From assembly GCF_032229285.1 (NCBI RefSeq), contig NZ_CP135084.1, positions 3,038,001 through 3,102,000 on the forward strand: 64,000 nucleotides of DNA. Direction: 5' to 3'. Shown in pieces: positions 30,154 through 39,314 of this stretch (position 1 is the first letter of the stretch; every line of letters begins with the position of its first letter). The DNA is from Rheinheimera sp. MMS21-TC3 (lineage in GTDB: Bacteria > Pseudomonadota > Gammaproteobacteria > Enterobacterales > Alteromonadaceae). The notes under the pieces were generated by a model. That model searched no databases. It worked only from the letters and a program-made list of their open reading frames with translations, and had not been told where the DNA came from. The translations under genes were made by a program, and so were the position numbers.

Positions 30154-31473
30154 ATGTCTTCAGTTTCACTAGCCCCCATTGGTGCTAAACGCTCATTACT
30201 GCCGTTATTGTTTTTTGTGATGCTATTTCTGGGCACTGGCTTGTATTTACAAAGCCAAGATGTGGCTTATGCGTTTTACCAACTACCAGGTCATGTTGCT
30301 ATTATTCCAGCTTTAATTTTAGCGGTTTACTTACACCGAGCACCATTAACAGAGTCTATTGACGTTATGATCAAAGGTGCAAGCAATCATAATATTATTA
30401 CTATGTGTATTATTTATTTGCTTGCTGGTGCCTTTGCTAGTGTAGCTACTGCAACGGGAGGCGTAGATGCGGCCGTTAATGCTGGTTTAAGTTTAGTCTC
30501 GGCCAGCTGGTTGTTACCGGGCTTATTTGTTATTGCTGCTGTTATTGCTACCGCTATGGGTACTTCAATGGGCACTATTGCTGCTTTAGCACCTATTGCA
30601 GTGAATTTAGCAAGCCAAGCTAATTTAGAGCCTGCCTTAGTAGCAGGCGTACTGCTAAGCGGCGCCATGTTTGGTGATAATTTATCTATTATTTCTGATA
30701 CCACTATTGCCTCCACCCGCACCCAAGGTGCCAAGATGGCAGACAAGTTTAAAGAAAATATTAAAATTGCCCTACCTGCCGCAATTATCACCTTAGCGTT
30801 GTATATTTTTTTATCATCTGATGGCGCTGTTATTACGCACGAAGCCGTTAATTGGACCGGCGTACTGCCCTATGCTGCTATTTTAATTTTAGCTATTTTG
30901 GGCCTAAATGTCTTTGTAGTGCTATTACTGGGTGTGGTGCTAGCCGCCGCCCAAGGGGCATTTTTTGCCAATTATAATATAGCTAACTTAGGTCAAGATA
31001 TTGCCAGCGGTTTTGCCAATGTCCAAGAAATTTTTATATTAGCTATGTTAGTAAGTGCTTTAAGTGAGTTTATTAAACAACAAGGTGGCTTAGAGTGGAT
31101 TGCCATAAAAATTCAATCAGCAGCCAGCAAGCTTAAACTAGCTGGCAATAAAGCTCAGCAACTTGCCATAGCAACCTTAGCCTTTAGCAGCAATTTGTGT
31201 ATTGCTAATAATACTGTTGCTATAGTATTAACCGGTGACCTTAGTAAAACCCTAGCCAAACAACACCATATTAGCCCTAAACGCAGTGCAAGCTTATTGG
31301 ATATCTTTGCTTGTGTTAGCCAAGGCTTAGTGCCTTATGGCGCACAAGCCTTATTGTTAGGCGCTAGCTTTGGTTTATCACCTTGGCAAGTGGTAACAAA
31401 AAGCTATTATTGTATGATTTTATTAATAGTGGCTATTAGTGTAGTGATATTGCGCAGTAGCAAGCATAGCTAA
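30154..31473 (+). CDS. NhaC-family Na+/H+ antiporter
   Basis: A 439-aa integral membrane protein with 10-12 predicted helices. The GAMFGDNLSIISDTTIASTRTQGAKMADKFKEN stretch, cited here only as a landmark around residues 170-202, is the NhaC-family signature. It probably exchanges Na+ for H+, or an organic acid couple as in malate/lactate relatives. A 222-base spacer separates it from the divergent acyltransferase fusion. It converges with the 31.5-34.3 kb cassette without a visible terminator. Confidence 0.85.
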   Translation: MSSVSLAPIGAKRSLLPLLFFVMLFLGTGLYLQSQDVAYAFYQLPGHVAIIPALILAVYLHRAPLTESIDVMIKGASNHNIITMCIIYLLAGAFASVATATGGVDAAVNAGLSLVSASWLLPGLFVIAAVIATAMGTSMGTIAALAPIAVNLASQANLEPALVAGVLLSGAMFGDNLSIISDTTIASTRTQGAKMADKFKENIKIALPAAIITLALYIFLSSDGAVITHEAVNWTGVLPYAAILILAILGLNVFVVLLLGVVLAAAQGAFFANYNIANLGQDIASGFANVQEIFILAMLVSALSEFIKQQGGLEWIAIKIQSAASKLKLAGNKAQQLAIATLAFSSNLCIANNTVAIVLTGDLSKTLAKQHHISPKRSASLLDIFACVSQGLVPYGAQALLLGASFGLSPWQVVTKSYYCMILLIVAISVVILRSSKHS

Positions 31474-31503
31474 GTTAAAAACAGTAATTATTAGCCACAC
31501 TTA

Positions 31504-32574
31504 TCAGTATACTTTAGGCTGTTTATTTTTTTTAAACATTAACAGCAGTTGGTTTATCGGTTTAGCAGCAAAATGGTATAGCAAAATATACCATTTTAAC
31601 TTTAAAAAGTGGCCTCGCACAAACCAGATTTGTTTAGCAAAAGAGTACTTGTCTGGTTCAGCCGCTAGCACTTTTAACATTAATTTACAGACAAACTTAT
31701 TAGGCGCTAAAGTATTTCGTTGCTGTAAATACGCGCTGGCTTCTTGGTTAGAAAATACCTTGCTTATAACAAAGGCAGCGTTAGATACTGCTGCTTCAGC
31801 ACCAATCAACTTAGCTTCTTGTTGTAGCGAAGCTAAACCACTTTGCTCCATTACATGATTAAACAATTGATTAATATCAATAATATCTTTAACTGTACGA
31901 TGCGTTTCTTCTTGAAAAAACAAATGCACTGCAGCATGAATAAAGAGATGCTCGATACAAGGCAGATACAAATTGGAACCGGAGATCTGCACTGCCCGCT
32001 TAAAAAATGGTGCTATATTCAGTTTTAATGCTGATGCTGTTGGATATATTTGATGGTGCAAATCTATAACTGTATGGCGCTCAAAATGTTGAACTGGCGG
32101 GCTTTGATGCGACCACTTCATATAGTAATGGCGATCATAATCTGATATTTGCGGTTCATAAAAGCCCTGAAAGAACAGCTTACTGCGCATAGTTAAAAAA
32201 GATTTTTCTGGTACTAAAATATCAATATCACTAAATAATCGACCATAGCTCATCGGTAACGCTAAAGCCCTATAAGCGGCGCCTTTAAGTAACAAACAAG
32301 GAAAATCTAGCTCTGCGGCTAAATCCTCTAATAACAATAACTCATAAAATAAGCTCTGCTGCTGTTTATCAGCATACTTAGCACCAGCATTTAAGTGCTT
32401 AGCTACTACTGCTGGCGGCTCTAAACTCGGGTTATGTAAATGCAGTTGGTAGTAGGCTTTAGCTAATAAACCATAACGGCGTAAATCGACTAATAACTGC
32501 CGCCAATGCTCAGGCTTTGCTTGCTGATAAAAGGCTTGCGTATCTCGAAAGAAGTCTAATACTATAAAACTCAT
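31504..32574 (-). CDS. Nucleotidyltransferase-fold protein (NTP_transf_5 family) of the HprK-related cassette
   Basis: A 356-aa cytoplasmic protein. LLLKGAAYRALAL (95-107) followed by GRLFSDIDILV (111-121), with D116 and D118 as the likely metal-binding pair, and the later IDLHHQIYP and EHLFIHAAVHLFF blocks, place it in the uncharacterised nucleotidyltransferase family often found with HprK-related kinases, PqqD-like proteins and lasso-peptide genes. Its substrate is unknown. The ATG overlaps the kinase stop (ATGA), so the two are translationally coupled. The C-terminus is basic and aromatic-rich. Last gene of the cassette. Confidence 0.75.
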   Translation of the reverse strand: MSFIVLDFFRDTQAFYQQAKPEHWRQLLVDLRRYGLLAKAYYQLHLHNPSLEPPAVVAKHLNAGAKYADKQQQSLFYELLLLEDLAAELDFPCLLLKGAAYRALALPMSYGRLFSDIDILVPEKSFLTMRSKLFFQGFYEPQISDYDRHYYMKWSHQSPPVQHFERHTVIDLHHQIYPTASALKLNIAPFFKRAVQISGSNLYLPCIEHLFIHAAVHLFFQEETHRTVKDIIDINQLFNHVMEQSGLASLQQEAKLIGAEAAVSNAAFVISKVFSNQEASAYLQQRNTLAPNKFVCKLMLKVLAAEPDKYSFAKQIWFVRGHFLKLKWYILLYHFAAKPINQLLLMFKKNKQPKVY

Positions 32575-33428
32575 ATTAGCTCGTCCAACAAAGCTAAAGC
32601 ATGATCAGAGTCAGCATAAATTAATTCAAATGCCTGGGTTGAATTAACCAGTTGACTTAAAGCATTGAAGCCTTCTACCCCTAACACAGAATAATTAAAA
32701 GAGTTTATTGCTAATTGCATAAAACTATTACTGGGCGTTAAACGATTAAAGGTTGTTGATTCAGCTCCAGCTTGGTACAGCGGAAAAATGATATGAGTTG
32801 CTCTACAGGCTTGATTAGCTTGCTGCCAGCTTAATTCACTGGGTAATAGGTAACCTATAGTGCCTTTAATGGTATTAGTAATATTAAACAGTACCGGCGC
32901 ATCTGCATAGCGCTGTTTTATTACCTGTAAAGAATGATTTTTTAAACTAATAGGCCTCACACTAGGTAGCACGGCTCCGCTTAAAGTATCAATAAAGCAG
33001 GTTTCATCAGATAATAGCCGCCACCCTTCTAGCATTAGCATAGCCGCTAAGGTACTTTTACCTGAACCTGGTGCAGCTGGCATTACTAACGTCACAGCAC
33101 CTTTTTGCAGCACAGCAGCATGGATAGATAAATAATGATGCTGAAAAGAGGCCACACTCCAATTAAATGCCCATTCAAAAATGGCCGGCAGATGCGCTGG
33201 CTCTGACATTCTAAAATGCTCTGATGCAGAACCAACATAAAACTCAGCCCCTAATAAGCGCCGACGCTTTTTAATGTTTAAATCAAAGTCATAAAACTGT
33301 TGTAGATCAAAAGGCTGAAACACTTCTGCAGGGTATAGCTGTTTTATAGCATGATAAAGCGCACTAGATTGATTAGTAACAGCAAGCGAGAAAGGGTAAG
33401 TATGTAAGGAAAAATTATATGCTGTCAT
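32571..33428 (-). CDS. HprK-related kinase A (HPr-rel-A system)
   Basis: A 285-aa protein resembling the C-terminal kinase half of HPr kinase. It has a P-loop PAAPGSGKST (117-126), a following acidic SDET (140-143), RPISLKNHSL in the middle and the family-typical NSFNYSVLGVEGFNAL near the end. These landmarks match the family I know as HprK-related kinase A, whose substrate is not established. No HPr of the canonical serine-phosphorylated type is adjacent. The ATG abuts AGG with poor spacing, but an in-frame stop upstream fixes this start. Confidence 0.85.
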   Translation of the reverse strand: MTAYNFSLHTYPFSLAVTNQSSALYHAIKQLYPAEVFQPFDLQQFYDFDLNIKKRRRLLGAEFYVGSASEHFRMSEPAHLPAIFEWAFNWSVASFQHHYLSIHAAVLQKGAVTLVMPAAPGSGKSTLAAMLMLEGWRLLSDETCFIDTLSGAVLPSVRPISLKNHSLQVIKQRYADAPVLFNITNTIKGTIGYLLPSELSWQQANQACRATHIIFPLYQAGAESTTFNRLTPSNSFMQLAINSFNYSVLGVEGFNALSQLVNSTQAFELIYADSDHALALLDELI

Positions 33429-33502
33429 CCTGACTTATTTAACTATATAACAGGCTAACGAGTGGTTAAGCCTATTAGTTATTAACTGTTCTAGATCAGT
33501 AT

Positions 33503-33688
33503 CTAGGGCTGCGACTCCTGCTCTAATGTAGTTTCATGACTAACAAGGTTAAACCTTAATCGAAACTCATCAGGCTCGTTATCTTCAACAAAAGTTAACG
33601 CTTGTTCAATATAACCTGATTGTTCAACATTAGCCAGCGCTAGCCATTTGGCATAATCCATTGCGTAAATAGCTGTTTCAGCTTGCAT
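33503..33688 (-). CDS. Small acidic protein of unknown function in the HprK-related cassette
   Basis: A 61-aa protein I do not recognise. It is strongly acidic (12 Asp/Glu against 3 Lys/Arg), has no Cys, signal or membrane segment, and is predicted to be a helix (about 5-34) followed by a short beta-like segment (EFRLRFNLV). A TAAGG site lies 7 bases before the ATG. It sits between the Tat protein and the kinase, the slot a PqqD-like peptide chaperone would fill in related cassettes, but it shows no PqqD motif. Good ribosome site and operon position favour a real gene. Confidence 0.6.
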   Translation of the reverse strand: MQAETAIYAMDYAKWLALANVEQSGYIEQALTFVEDNEPDEFRLRFNLVSHETTLEQESQP

Positions 33689-33720
33689 ACTTTAGCCTTA
33701 GGTTTTGAAGTTAAGCAGAG

Positions 33721-34287
33721 TTATCTACCGCCTCTGACATAAAAAGCGACTAAATTCTTTAAGTCCTTCCTCTTTTGCCCTGTTGTATTTTGATAGGCAT
33801 TTACAAAGTCTTCTGGTGCTGGAAAATTAGACCAACGGCCATAATAATACTTAAGGTAAAGAGCATATAAAAAGCAATAAGCAATATTTCTATCAAAATA
33901 GCTATCACTATAATTTACTATTAAGCTACTTATTGGCATACGAAGATTTTTGTTAAATATCTGACTAAAAGTAGTATGCTCATTAACGCACACACCTCTA
34001 AAGTAATAAGCACGCCTTCTTGAGTTAAAGCAGCCATTCCAGTAGCTAAAGTAGTCTATAGCACAAACATCAGGAATGTCAGTTTCTACGCACTCTTTAC
34101 CAGTATTTGCAGTAACTGAGGCTATTTGTGATGCTGTAGCACTTAAACCACAATTTAAACTTGAACTGCCCCAAGTAGCACGGCTTTTAAAAGACATTAA
34201 CAACGGCACCGAAGCAGTCGCCGTAGTTAGAAACTTACGGCGGCTAGTTTGAGTCGACTTCACTTCCTTATTATCAATAGGTTCCAT
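33721..34287 (-). CDS. Tat-exported Cys-containing protein, likely substrate of the HprK-related cassette
   Basis: A 188-aa protein. The twin-arginine signal SRRKFLTTATASVPLLMSF (15-33) ends near SRATWGSS, as in the small Tat proteins I associate with HprK-related kinase loci. The mature part has six Cys (46, 66, 75, 86, 100, 138), a FSYWNGC block (80-86), TFSQIF (106-111) and a Tyr-rich helix (FLYALYLKYYYG) before a basic tail. No enzyme motif is seen. An AGGA site lies 7 bases before the ATG. It heads the four-gene run (33-base, 74-base and overlapping junctions). Export and modification are inferred. Confidence 0.7.
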   Translation of the reverse strand: MEPIDNKEVKSTQTSRRKFLTTATASVPLLMSFKSRATWGSSSLNCGLSATASQIASVTANTGKECVETDIPDVCAIDYFSYWNGCFNSRRRAYYFRGVCVNEHTTFSQIFNKNLRMPISSLIVNYSDSYFDRNIAYCFLYALYLKYYYGRWSNFPAPEDFVNAYQNTTGQKRKDLKNLVAFYVRGGR

Positions 34288-34381
34288 AATTTCATCCTAA
34301 AGCTTACAGCATACTAGTAGCTATTTATTACATATAACCGTTAACATGCACAATTTATACCAGCAGCATAACTTACTGAAT

Positions 34382-34414
34382 ACAATGGCAGTACTTGCTT
34401 TATACTGCCATTGT
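34382..34414. terminator. Hairpin between the LoiP-like gene and the Tat-protein cassette
   Basis: ACAATGGCAGTA (34382-34393) and TACTGCCATTGT (34403-34414) pair perfectly over 12 bp with a 9-base loop. No clean T run follows on the minus strand, so it may be a weak terminator, an mRNA-stabilising hairpin or an operator for the cassette. Confidence 0.5.
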
Positions 34415-34444
34415 TATTCATTTTTGTAAAAAAAACTGACAGCT

Positions 34445-35245
34445 TTACAAGCGACATTGTGGTAGTGCAGTAGCTGCCTTACGTTCATTATAAGTTCGCA
34501 TTGCATTTGGCATTTTTTCTCGCAATGACGTTATACGATTTTGTGGCAATGGGTGGGTAGATAAAATTTCTAGTGTCCCTCCGCTACCCGCTGCAGCCAT
34601 ATTTTGCCATAAGTTAACTGCTTGCCTTGGCTCAAACCCGGCTTTAGCCATTAAATCTAAGCCCATAATATCGGCTTCTGTTTCGTGTGCTCGGCTAAAG
34701 GGTAAAGTTACGCCTATTTGTGCCCCTAAACCAAATGCCGTCATTAATTCGTTTTGATATTGCACTTGGTAGGCTTTCATAGCCGTGCTGCTTAAGGTTA
34801 GCGCAGTTTGTACAAACTGGTTAGTTGATAAACGCTCATTGCTATGGCCTGCCATAACGTGGGCGATTTCATGGCCAACAACAGCTGCTAACTGAGATTG
34901 ATTTTCCGCTACCTTTAATAAGCCAGTATAGATACCAATTTTACCACCAGGTAAGGCAAAAGCATTAACCTGTTCACTATCAAATACTACCACTTCCCAA
35001 TTCTGCCGCGCATACTCAGCAGGTGTCACATTGATTAATGCGCCAGTGATACACTGCACATATTGGATTGTATTACGATCTTTTGAAATTGGCGTTTCAG
35101 CTTTTAACTGCTCAAAAGTTTGCGCACCCATTTTACTTAGTTCGGCATCATTAAATAACATAATTTGGTTGCGCCCAGTAGGCGATTGCGCACATGCTGC
35201 CAACACTAGTGCTGTTGCGGCAACAAGCGCCGATGCTTTTAACAT
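34445..35245 (-). CDS. loiP: M48-family metalloprotease lipoprotein, LoiP/YggG-like
   Basis: A 266-aa lipoprotein with the lipobox LVLAAC and lipidated C18, followed by a peptidase M48 domain. Zinc motif HEIAH is at 125-129, the third ligand Glu is in HETEADIMGLDLM, and a conserved STHPLPQNRI block lies near the end. E. coli LoiP (YggG) is an outer-membrane protease induced by low osmolarity. I use the ATG at 35245 with AAGGA 7 bases upstream; a TTG six codons earlier is less likely. Transcribed alone. Confidence 0.85.
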   Translation of the reverse strand: MLKASALVAATALVLAACAQSPTGRNQIMLFNDAELSKMGAQTFEQLKAETPISKDRNTIQYVQCITGALINVTPAEYARQNWEVVVFDSEQVNAFALPGGKIGIYTGLLKVAENQSQLAAVVGHEIAHVMAGHSNERLSTNQFVQTALTLSSTAMKAYQVQYQNELMTAFGLGAQIGVTLPFSRAHETEADIMGLDLMAKAGFEPRQAVNLWQNMAAAGSGGTLEILSTHPLPQNRITSLREKMPNAMRTYNERKAATALPQCRL

Positions 35246-35316
35246 TGTAATATCCTTATGCAAGTTATTTATGACTATAAAAACTTAATTATAGGTAATT
35301 TTATCTGCTACTGAAT

Positions 35317-35342
35317 AAAAAACCACCCGCAGGTGGTTTTTT
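35317..35342 (-). terminator. Terminator after dnaK-dnaJ
   Basis: AAAAAACCACC (35317-35327) and GGTGGTTTTTT (35332-35342) pair over 11 bp with a 4-base loop. T runs on both strands; on the minus strand it ends the dnaJ transcript 12 bases after the stop. Confidence 0.92.
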
Positions 35343-35353
35343 ATTTTAATGGT

Positions 35354-36493
35354 CTAACTAGTTAAGTCATCAAAAAACTTTTTTACACCATCAAAAAAGC
35401 CTTTTGATTTGGGCCTATGCTTAGCTTCGGCATCACCGGCCATGCTATCACCTAGCTGTCGTAATAACTCTTTTTGTTTATCACTTAGGTTAACTGGCGT
35501 TTCAATGACGACTTTACAAACTAAGTCGCCCACAGCTCCACCACGGACAGACTGCACACCTTTTCCTCGCAAACGGAACATTTTTTCTGTTTGCGTTTCA
35601 GCTGGCACTTTCAACTTAACACGGCCATCTAAGGTTGGTACATCAATCTCTCCGCCTAAGGCTGCTGTAGTGAAGCTAAGCGGGACATCACAATATAAAT
35701 TGCTGCCTTCGCGTACAAAAATTGCGTGCTCTTTTACATGTACTTGTACATATAAATCACCCGCTGGAGCGCCATGCATACCAGCTTCACCTTCACCTGT
35801 TAAGCGAATGCGGTCTCCGGTATCTACTCCTGCAGGTATTTTAACCGAGAGGGTTTTAGTCTTTTCAATCCGGCCATCACCATGACACTTTTTACAAGGA
35901 TCTGAAATAACCTTACCGCGGCCACTACAAGTTGGACAAGTTTGCTGCACAGCAAAGAAGCCTTGACGCATAGTTACTTGGCCGGCCCCATTACAGGTTG
36001 AACATGATTTAGCCGATGTGCCTTTTTTAGCGCCAGAACCATCACAGATATCACAGCTGGCCATAGTAGGTATTTTAATGTCAACCGACTTACCACGAAC
36101 CGCTTCTTCTAGGCTTAACTCTAAATTGTAACGTAAATCAGATCCGCGTTGGGCTCTGGATTGGCCACGACGACCACCGCCACCGAAAATATCACCAAAC
36201 ACATCACCAAAAATATCGCCAAAATCAGCATTTCCGCCGCCGCCAAAACCACCGCCGCCACGATTAGGATCGACACCGTCATGACCAAAGCGATCATAGG
36301 CAGCCCGCTTTTGCTCATCCGACAATATCTCATAAGCTTCTTGGACTTCTTTAAACTGCTCTTCCATGGCCTTATCACCCTTAGTTCTGTCAGGGTGTAA
36401 CTTCATAGCCAGCCGTCTATAAGCCTTTTTGATATCTTTTTCGTCGGCGTCTTTTGCGACACCTAATACTTCATAATAGTCACGCTTCGACAT
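35354..36493 (-). CDS. dnaJ: Chaperone DnaJ (Hsp40)
   Basis: A 379-aa co-chaperone that delivers unfolded proteins to DnaK and stimulates its ATPase. In order: J domain with HPD (33-35), Gly/Phe-rich linker (about 75-115, GGGGFGGGG), a zinc domain with four CxxCxGxG-type repeats starting at CDICDGSG, then the substrate-binding C-terminal domains. Co-transcribed with dnaK from a sigma32 promoter; the 60-base gap holds no terminator. Confidence 0.98.
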   Translation of the reverse strand: MSKRDYYEVLGVAKDADEKDIKKAYRRLAMKLHPDRTKGDKAMEEQFKEVQEAYEILSDEQKRAAYDRFGHDGVDPNRGGGGFGGGGNADFGDIFGDVFGDIFGGGGRRGQSRAQRGSDLRYNLELSLEEAVRGKSVDIKIPTMASCDICDGSGAKKGTSAKSCSTCNGAGQVTMRQGFFAVQQTCPTCSGRGKVISDPCKKCHGDGRIEKTKTLSVKIPAGVDTGDRIRLTGEGEAGMHGAPAGDLYVQVHVKEHAIFVREGSNLYCDVPLSFTTAALGGEIDVPTLDGRVKLKVPAETQTEKMFRLRGKGVQSVRGGAVGDLVCKVVIETPVNLSDKQKELLRQLGDSMAGDAEAKHRPKSKGFFDGVKKFFDDLTS

Positions 36494-36553
36494 AGCTTAG
36501 TGCTAACTTCTTATGTTGAGGGGCTGAGTAAACTCAGCCCAGTTAAACTTAAC

Positions 36554-38470
36554 TTACTTTTTATCATCTTCTTTAACTTCTTCAAACTCGGCATCAACGA
36601 CGTCGTCATTTGAATCAGCTTGCTGACTTGCACCAGCACCTTGCTCAGCTTGTGCTTTAGCTTGCGCAGCTTCCATCAGCTTTTGTGATGCTTGCATTAA
36701 AGCCTGAGACTTCTCGTCAATAGCTTCTTTATCACCGTCTTTTAACACAGCTTCTAAATCTGCAATAGCGCTCTCAATAGCTGTTTTATCATCGGCAGCT
36801 AAATTGTCGCCAGCTTCTTCTAACTGCTTACGAGTTGCATGCACCATAGCATCAGCTTGGTTACGTGTTTGCACTAACTCTTCAAACTTTTTATCGTCTT
36901 CAGCATGTGCTTCAGCGTCACGTACCATTGCTTCGATTTCTTCATCCGTTAAGCCTGAGTTAGCTTTAATGGTGATCTTCTGTTCTTTACCTGTATCTTT
37001 ATCTTTTGCCGATACATGTAAGATACCATCAGCATCTAAGTCGAAAGTTACTTCGATTTGTGGCTCGCCACGACGTCCTGCGCGAATACCTTCTAAGTTA
37101 AACTGACCCAATGATTTGTTATCTGATGAACGTTTACGCTCACCTTGTAACACATGGATAGTTACCGCAGATTGATTATCTTCAGCTGTTGAGAACACTT
37201 GCGACTTCTTAGTTGGAATAGTCGTATTTTTCTCAATTAAAGCTGTCATTACGCTACCCATAGTTTCAATACCTAAGGATAAAGGCGTTACGTCTAATAA
37301 TAATACGTCTGTTACATCACCTGATAATACCGCACCTTGAATAGCCGCGCCTACTGCAACTGCTTCGTCAGGGTTAACGTCTTTGCGTGGCTCTTTACCA
37401 AAGAACTCTGTAACGACCTCTTGCACTTTAGGCATACGGGTTTGACCACCAACTAAAATAATATCGTTGATGTCAGCAACCGTTAAATCTGCGTCTTTTA
37501 ACGCTTGTTTTAATGGCTCTAAAGTACGCTGAATTAAATCATCAAGTAATGATTCTAATTTAGCCCGTGTTACTTTAATGTTTAAGTGTTTTGGACCTGA
37601 TGCATCAGCTGTGATGTATGGCAGGTTCACTTCTGTTTGCGATGCTGAAGATAATTCAATTTTCGCTTTTTCTGCAGACTCTTTTAAACGCTGCATAGCT
37701 AGCGGGTCATTTTTTAAATCAACACCTTGCTCTTTTTTGAACTCTTCAACTAAATAATTGATTAAACGGTTATCAAAGTCTTCACCACCTAAGTGAGTAT
37801 CACCATTAGTCGCTAGTACTTCAAAAGTTTGCTCGCCGTCTAAGTCATCAATTTCAATAATTGAAATATCGAAAGTACCACCACCTAAGTCATAAACTGC
37901 AACTTTAGTGTCGCCTTTCTTTTTATCCATACCGTAAGCTAACGCAGCAGCTGTTGGCTCGTTAATAATACGCTTAACATCTAGACCCGCAATACGGCCG
38001 GCATCTTTAGTAGCTTGACGTTGCGCATCGTTAAAGTAAGCAGGTACCGTAATAACAGCTGCTGTTACCGCTTCACCTAAATAGTCTTCAGCGGTCTTTT
38101 TCATCTTTTTCAATACTTCTGCTGATATTTGCGGAGCAGCTAATTTTTTACCTTTAACTTCAACCCAAGCATCACCATTATCAGCCTTAACTATTGAGAA
38201 AGGCATGATTTTAATATCACGTTGTACTTCTTCGTCTTCAAAACGACGACCTATTAAACGCTTAATTGCGAATAAAGTGTTTTTAGGGTTGGTTACTGCT
38301 TGGCGTTTCGCCGGCTGACCTACTAAAACTTCACCGTCTTCGGCATAAGCGATAATTGAAGGAGTGGTACGTGTACCCTCAGCGTTTTCTAGTACCCGAG
38401 GTTTATCACCATCTAATACTGCTACACAAGAGTTTGTTGTACCTAAATCTATACCAATAATTCTACCCAT
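36554..38470 (-). CDS. dnaK: Chaperone DnaK (Hsp70)
   Basis: A 638-aa Hsp70. ATPase-domain signatures [14 protein letters not shown] (N-terminus), [15 protein letters not shown] and [13 protein letters not shown] are present, followed by the linker [15 protein letters not shown], the peptide-binding domain, the helical lid and the EEVKEDDKK acidic tail. It acts in protein folding and in feedback control of sigma32. First gene of dnaK-dnaJ; grpE is about 4 kb away in the hrcA operon. Confidence 0.98.
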   Translation of the reverse strand: MGRIIGIDLGTTNSCVAVLDGDKPRVLENAEGTRTTPSIIAYAEDGEVLVGQPAKRQAVTNPKNTLFAIKRLIGRRFEDEEVQRDIKIMPFSIVKADNGDAWVEVKGKKLAAPQISAEVLKKMKKTAEDYLGEAVTAAVITVPAYFNDAQRQATKDAGRIAGLDVKRIINEPTAAALAYGMDKKKGDTKVAVYDLGGGTFDISIIEIDDLDGEQTFEVLATNGDTHLGGEDFDNRLINYLVEEFKKEQGVDLKNDPLAMQRLKESAEKAKIELSSASQTEVNLPYITADASGPKHLNIKVTRAKLESLLDDLIQRTLEPLKQALKDADLTVADINDIILVGGQTRMPKVQEVVTEFFGKEPRKDVNPDEAVAVGAAIQGAVLSGDVTDVLLLDVTPLSLGIETMGSVMTALIEKNTTIPTKKSQVFSTAEDNQSAVTIHVLQGERKRSSDNKSLGQFNLEGIRAGRRGEPQIEVTFDLDADGILHVSAKDKDTGKEQKITIKANSGLTDEEIEAMVRDAEAHAEDDKKFEELVQTRNQADAMVHATRKQLEEAGDNLAADDKTAIESAIADLEAVLKDGDKEAIDEKSQALMQASQKLMEAAQAKAQAEQGAGASQQADSNDDVVDAEFEEVKEDDKK

Positions 38471-38519
38471 AACTGCTCTCCATTTTTATTCTGAACAATT
38501 AAAAATTGCGTTGAACAGT

Positions 38520-38548
38520 TAATGGGGATAACCCTTGTTCCATTCAAG
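38520..38548 (-). promoter_or_regulatory. sigma32 heat-shock promoter of dnaK
   Basis: On the minus strand CTTGAAT (38548-38542) and CCCCATTA (38527-38520) are separated by 14 bases, matching the sigma32 consensus CTTGAAA / CCCCATNT at nearly all positions. It lies 50 bases upstream of the dnaK start. No CIRCE repeat is visible around it. Confidence 0.88.
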
Positions 38549-38637
38549 GTTATTCAATTAATTTTTTTGTTTTATACTAAAAATTAGCAAAAACATTGCT
38601 GTTAGTACGAAATTAAAGCCTTAAATAGTAAAAGCGG

Positions 38638-38667
38638 TTAACTTATTAGGCCTGACCTGACTATAAT
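38638..38667 (+). promoter_or_regulatory. Candidate sigma70 promoter of luxS
   Basis: A perfect -10 TATAAT at 38662-38667 is preceded by TTAACT at 38638-38643 with an 18-base spacer, a moderate -35. It lies 36 bases upstream of the luxS ATG. Confidence 0.55.
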
Positions 38668-38702
38668 GGCCACTAATGTTGAGCTAATAAAAAGGTTTTT
38701 TT

Positions 38703-39212
38703 ATGCCATTACTGGATAGTTTTACTGTCGATCATACCATTATGAAAGCGCCAGCTGTGCGCGTTGCAAAAACAATGCAGACCCCTAAAGGTGATGCTAT
38801 TACCGTTTTTGATTTACGTTTTTGTGTGCCTAACGAAGAAATTCTGTCAGAAAAAGGCATTCATACTTTAGAGCATTTATTTGCTGGTTTTATGCGTGAT
38901 CATTTAAATAGTGATGATATCGAGATTATCGACATTTCCCCTATGGGTTGTCGTACTGGTTTTTATATGAGCTTAATTGGCACTCCTGATGAAGTAACTG
39001 TTGCTACCGCATGGCAAGCTGCTATGCGTGATGTATTAAAAGTGTCCAAGCAAAGTGATATCCCTGAGCTGAATATTTATCAGTGCGGTACGGCGCAAAT
39101 GCACTCTTTAGATGAAGCTAAACAAATAGCTGAAAATATTATTAATCGTGGTGTTGGTATTAACCAAAACGATGAATTAGCCCTGCCAGAAACCATTTTA
39201 AAAACCCTATAA
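38703..39212 (+). CDS. luxS: S-ribosylhomocysteine lyase (autoinducer-2 synthesis)
   Basis: A 169-aa metalloenzyme splitting S-ribosylhomocysteine into homocysteine and DPD, the AI-2 precursor, in the activated methyl cycle. Metal ligands H54 and H58 (HTLEHLF) and C128 ([10 protein letters not shown]) are present, as is the catalytic Cys C83 ([10 protein letters not shown]). It stands alone between the dnaK and ydiJ-like genes, with its own promoter and a 13-bp stem-loop downstream. Confidence 0.97.
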   Translation: MPLLDSFTVDHTIMKAPAVRVAKTMQTPKGDAITVFDLRFCVPNEEILSEKGIHTLEHLFAGFMRDHLNSDDIEIIDISPMGCRTGFYMSLIGTPDEVTVATAWQAAMRDVLKVSKQSDIPELNIYQCGTAQMHSLDEAKQIAENIINRGVGINQNDELALPETILKTL

Positions 39213-39221
39213 GCCAAGCCG

Positions 39222-39256
39222 TTACTCAGCAACGACATTAGGCCGTTGCTGAGTAA
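39222..39256. terminator. Stem-loop between convergent luxS and the D-lactate dehydrogenase-like gene
   Basis: TTACTCAGCAACG (39222-39234) and CGTTGCTGAGTAA (39244-39256) pair perfectly over 13 bp with a 9-base loop, starting 9 bases after the luxS stop. There is no strong T tract, so termination may be partial. Confidence 0.6.
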
Positions 39257-39314
39257 TAAGTTAGCAAAACAAACAGTCACCTCTCTGCTTTAACTCAACA
39301 ATCAACATTCAACA

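Noticed and set aside
33503..33688. PqqD-family identity for the 61-aa protein
   Set aside because: It is shorter than PqqD proteins and lacks their conserved core, so only the gene position suggests it.
38471..38702. CIRCE element upstream of dnaK
   Set aside because: I looked for TTAGCACTC / GAGTGCTAA and found only GCAAAAACATTGC-type partial repeats, which do not match.
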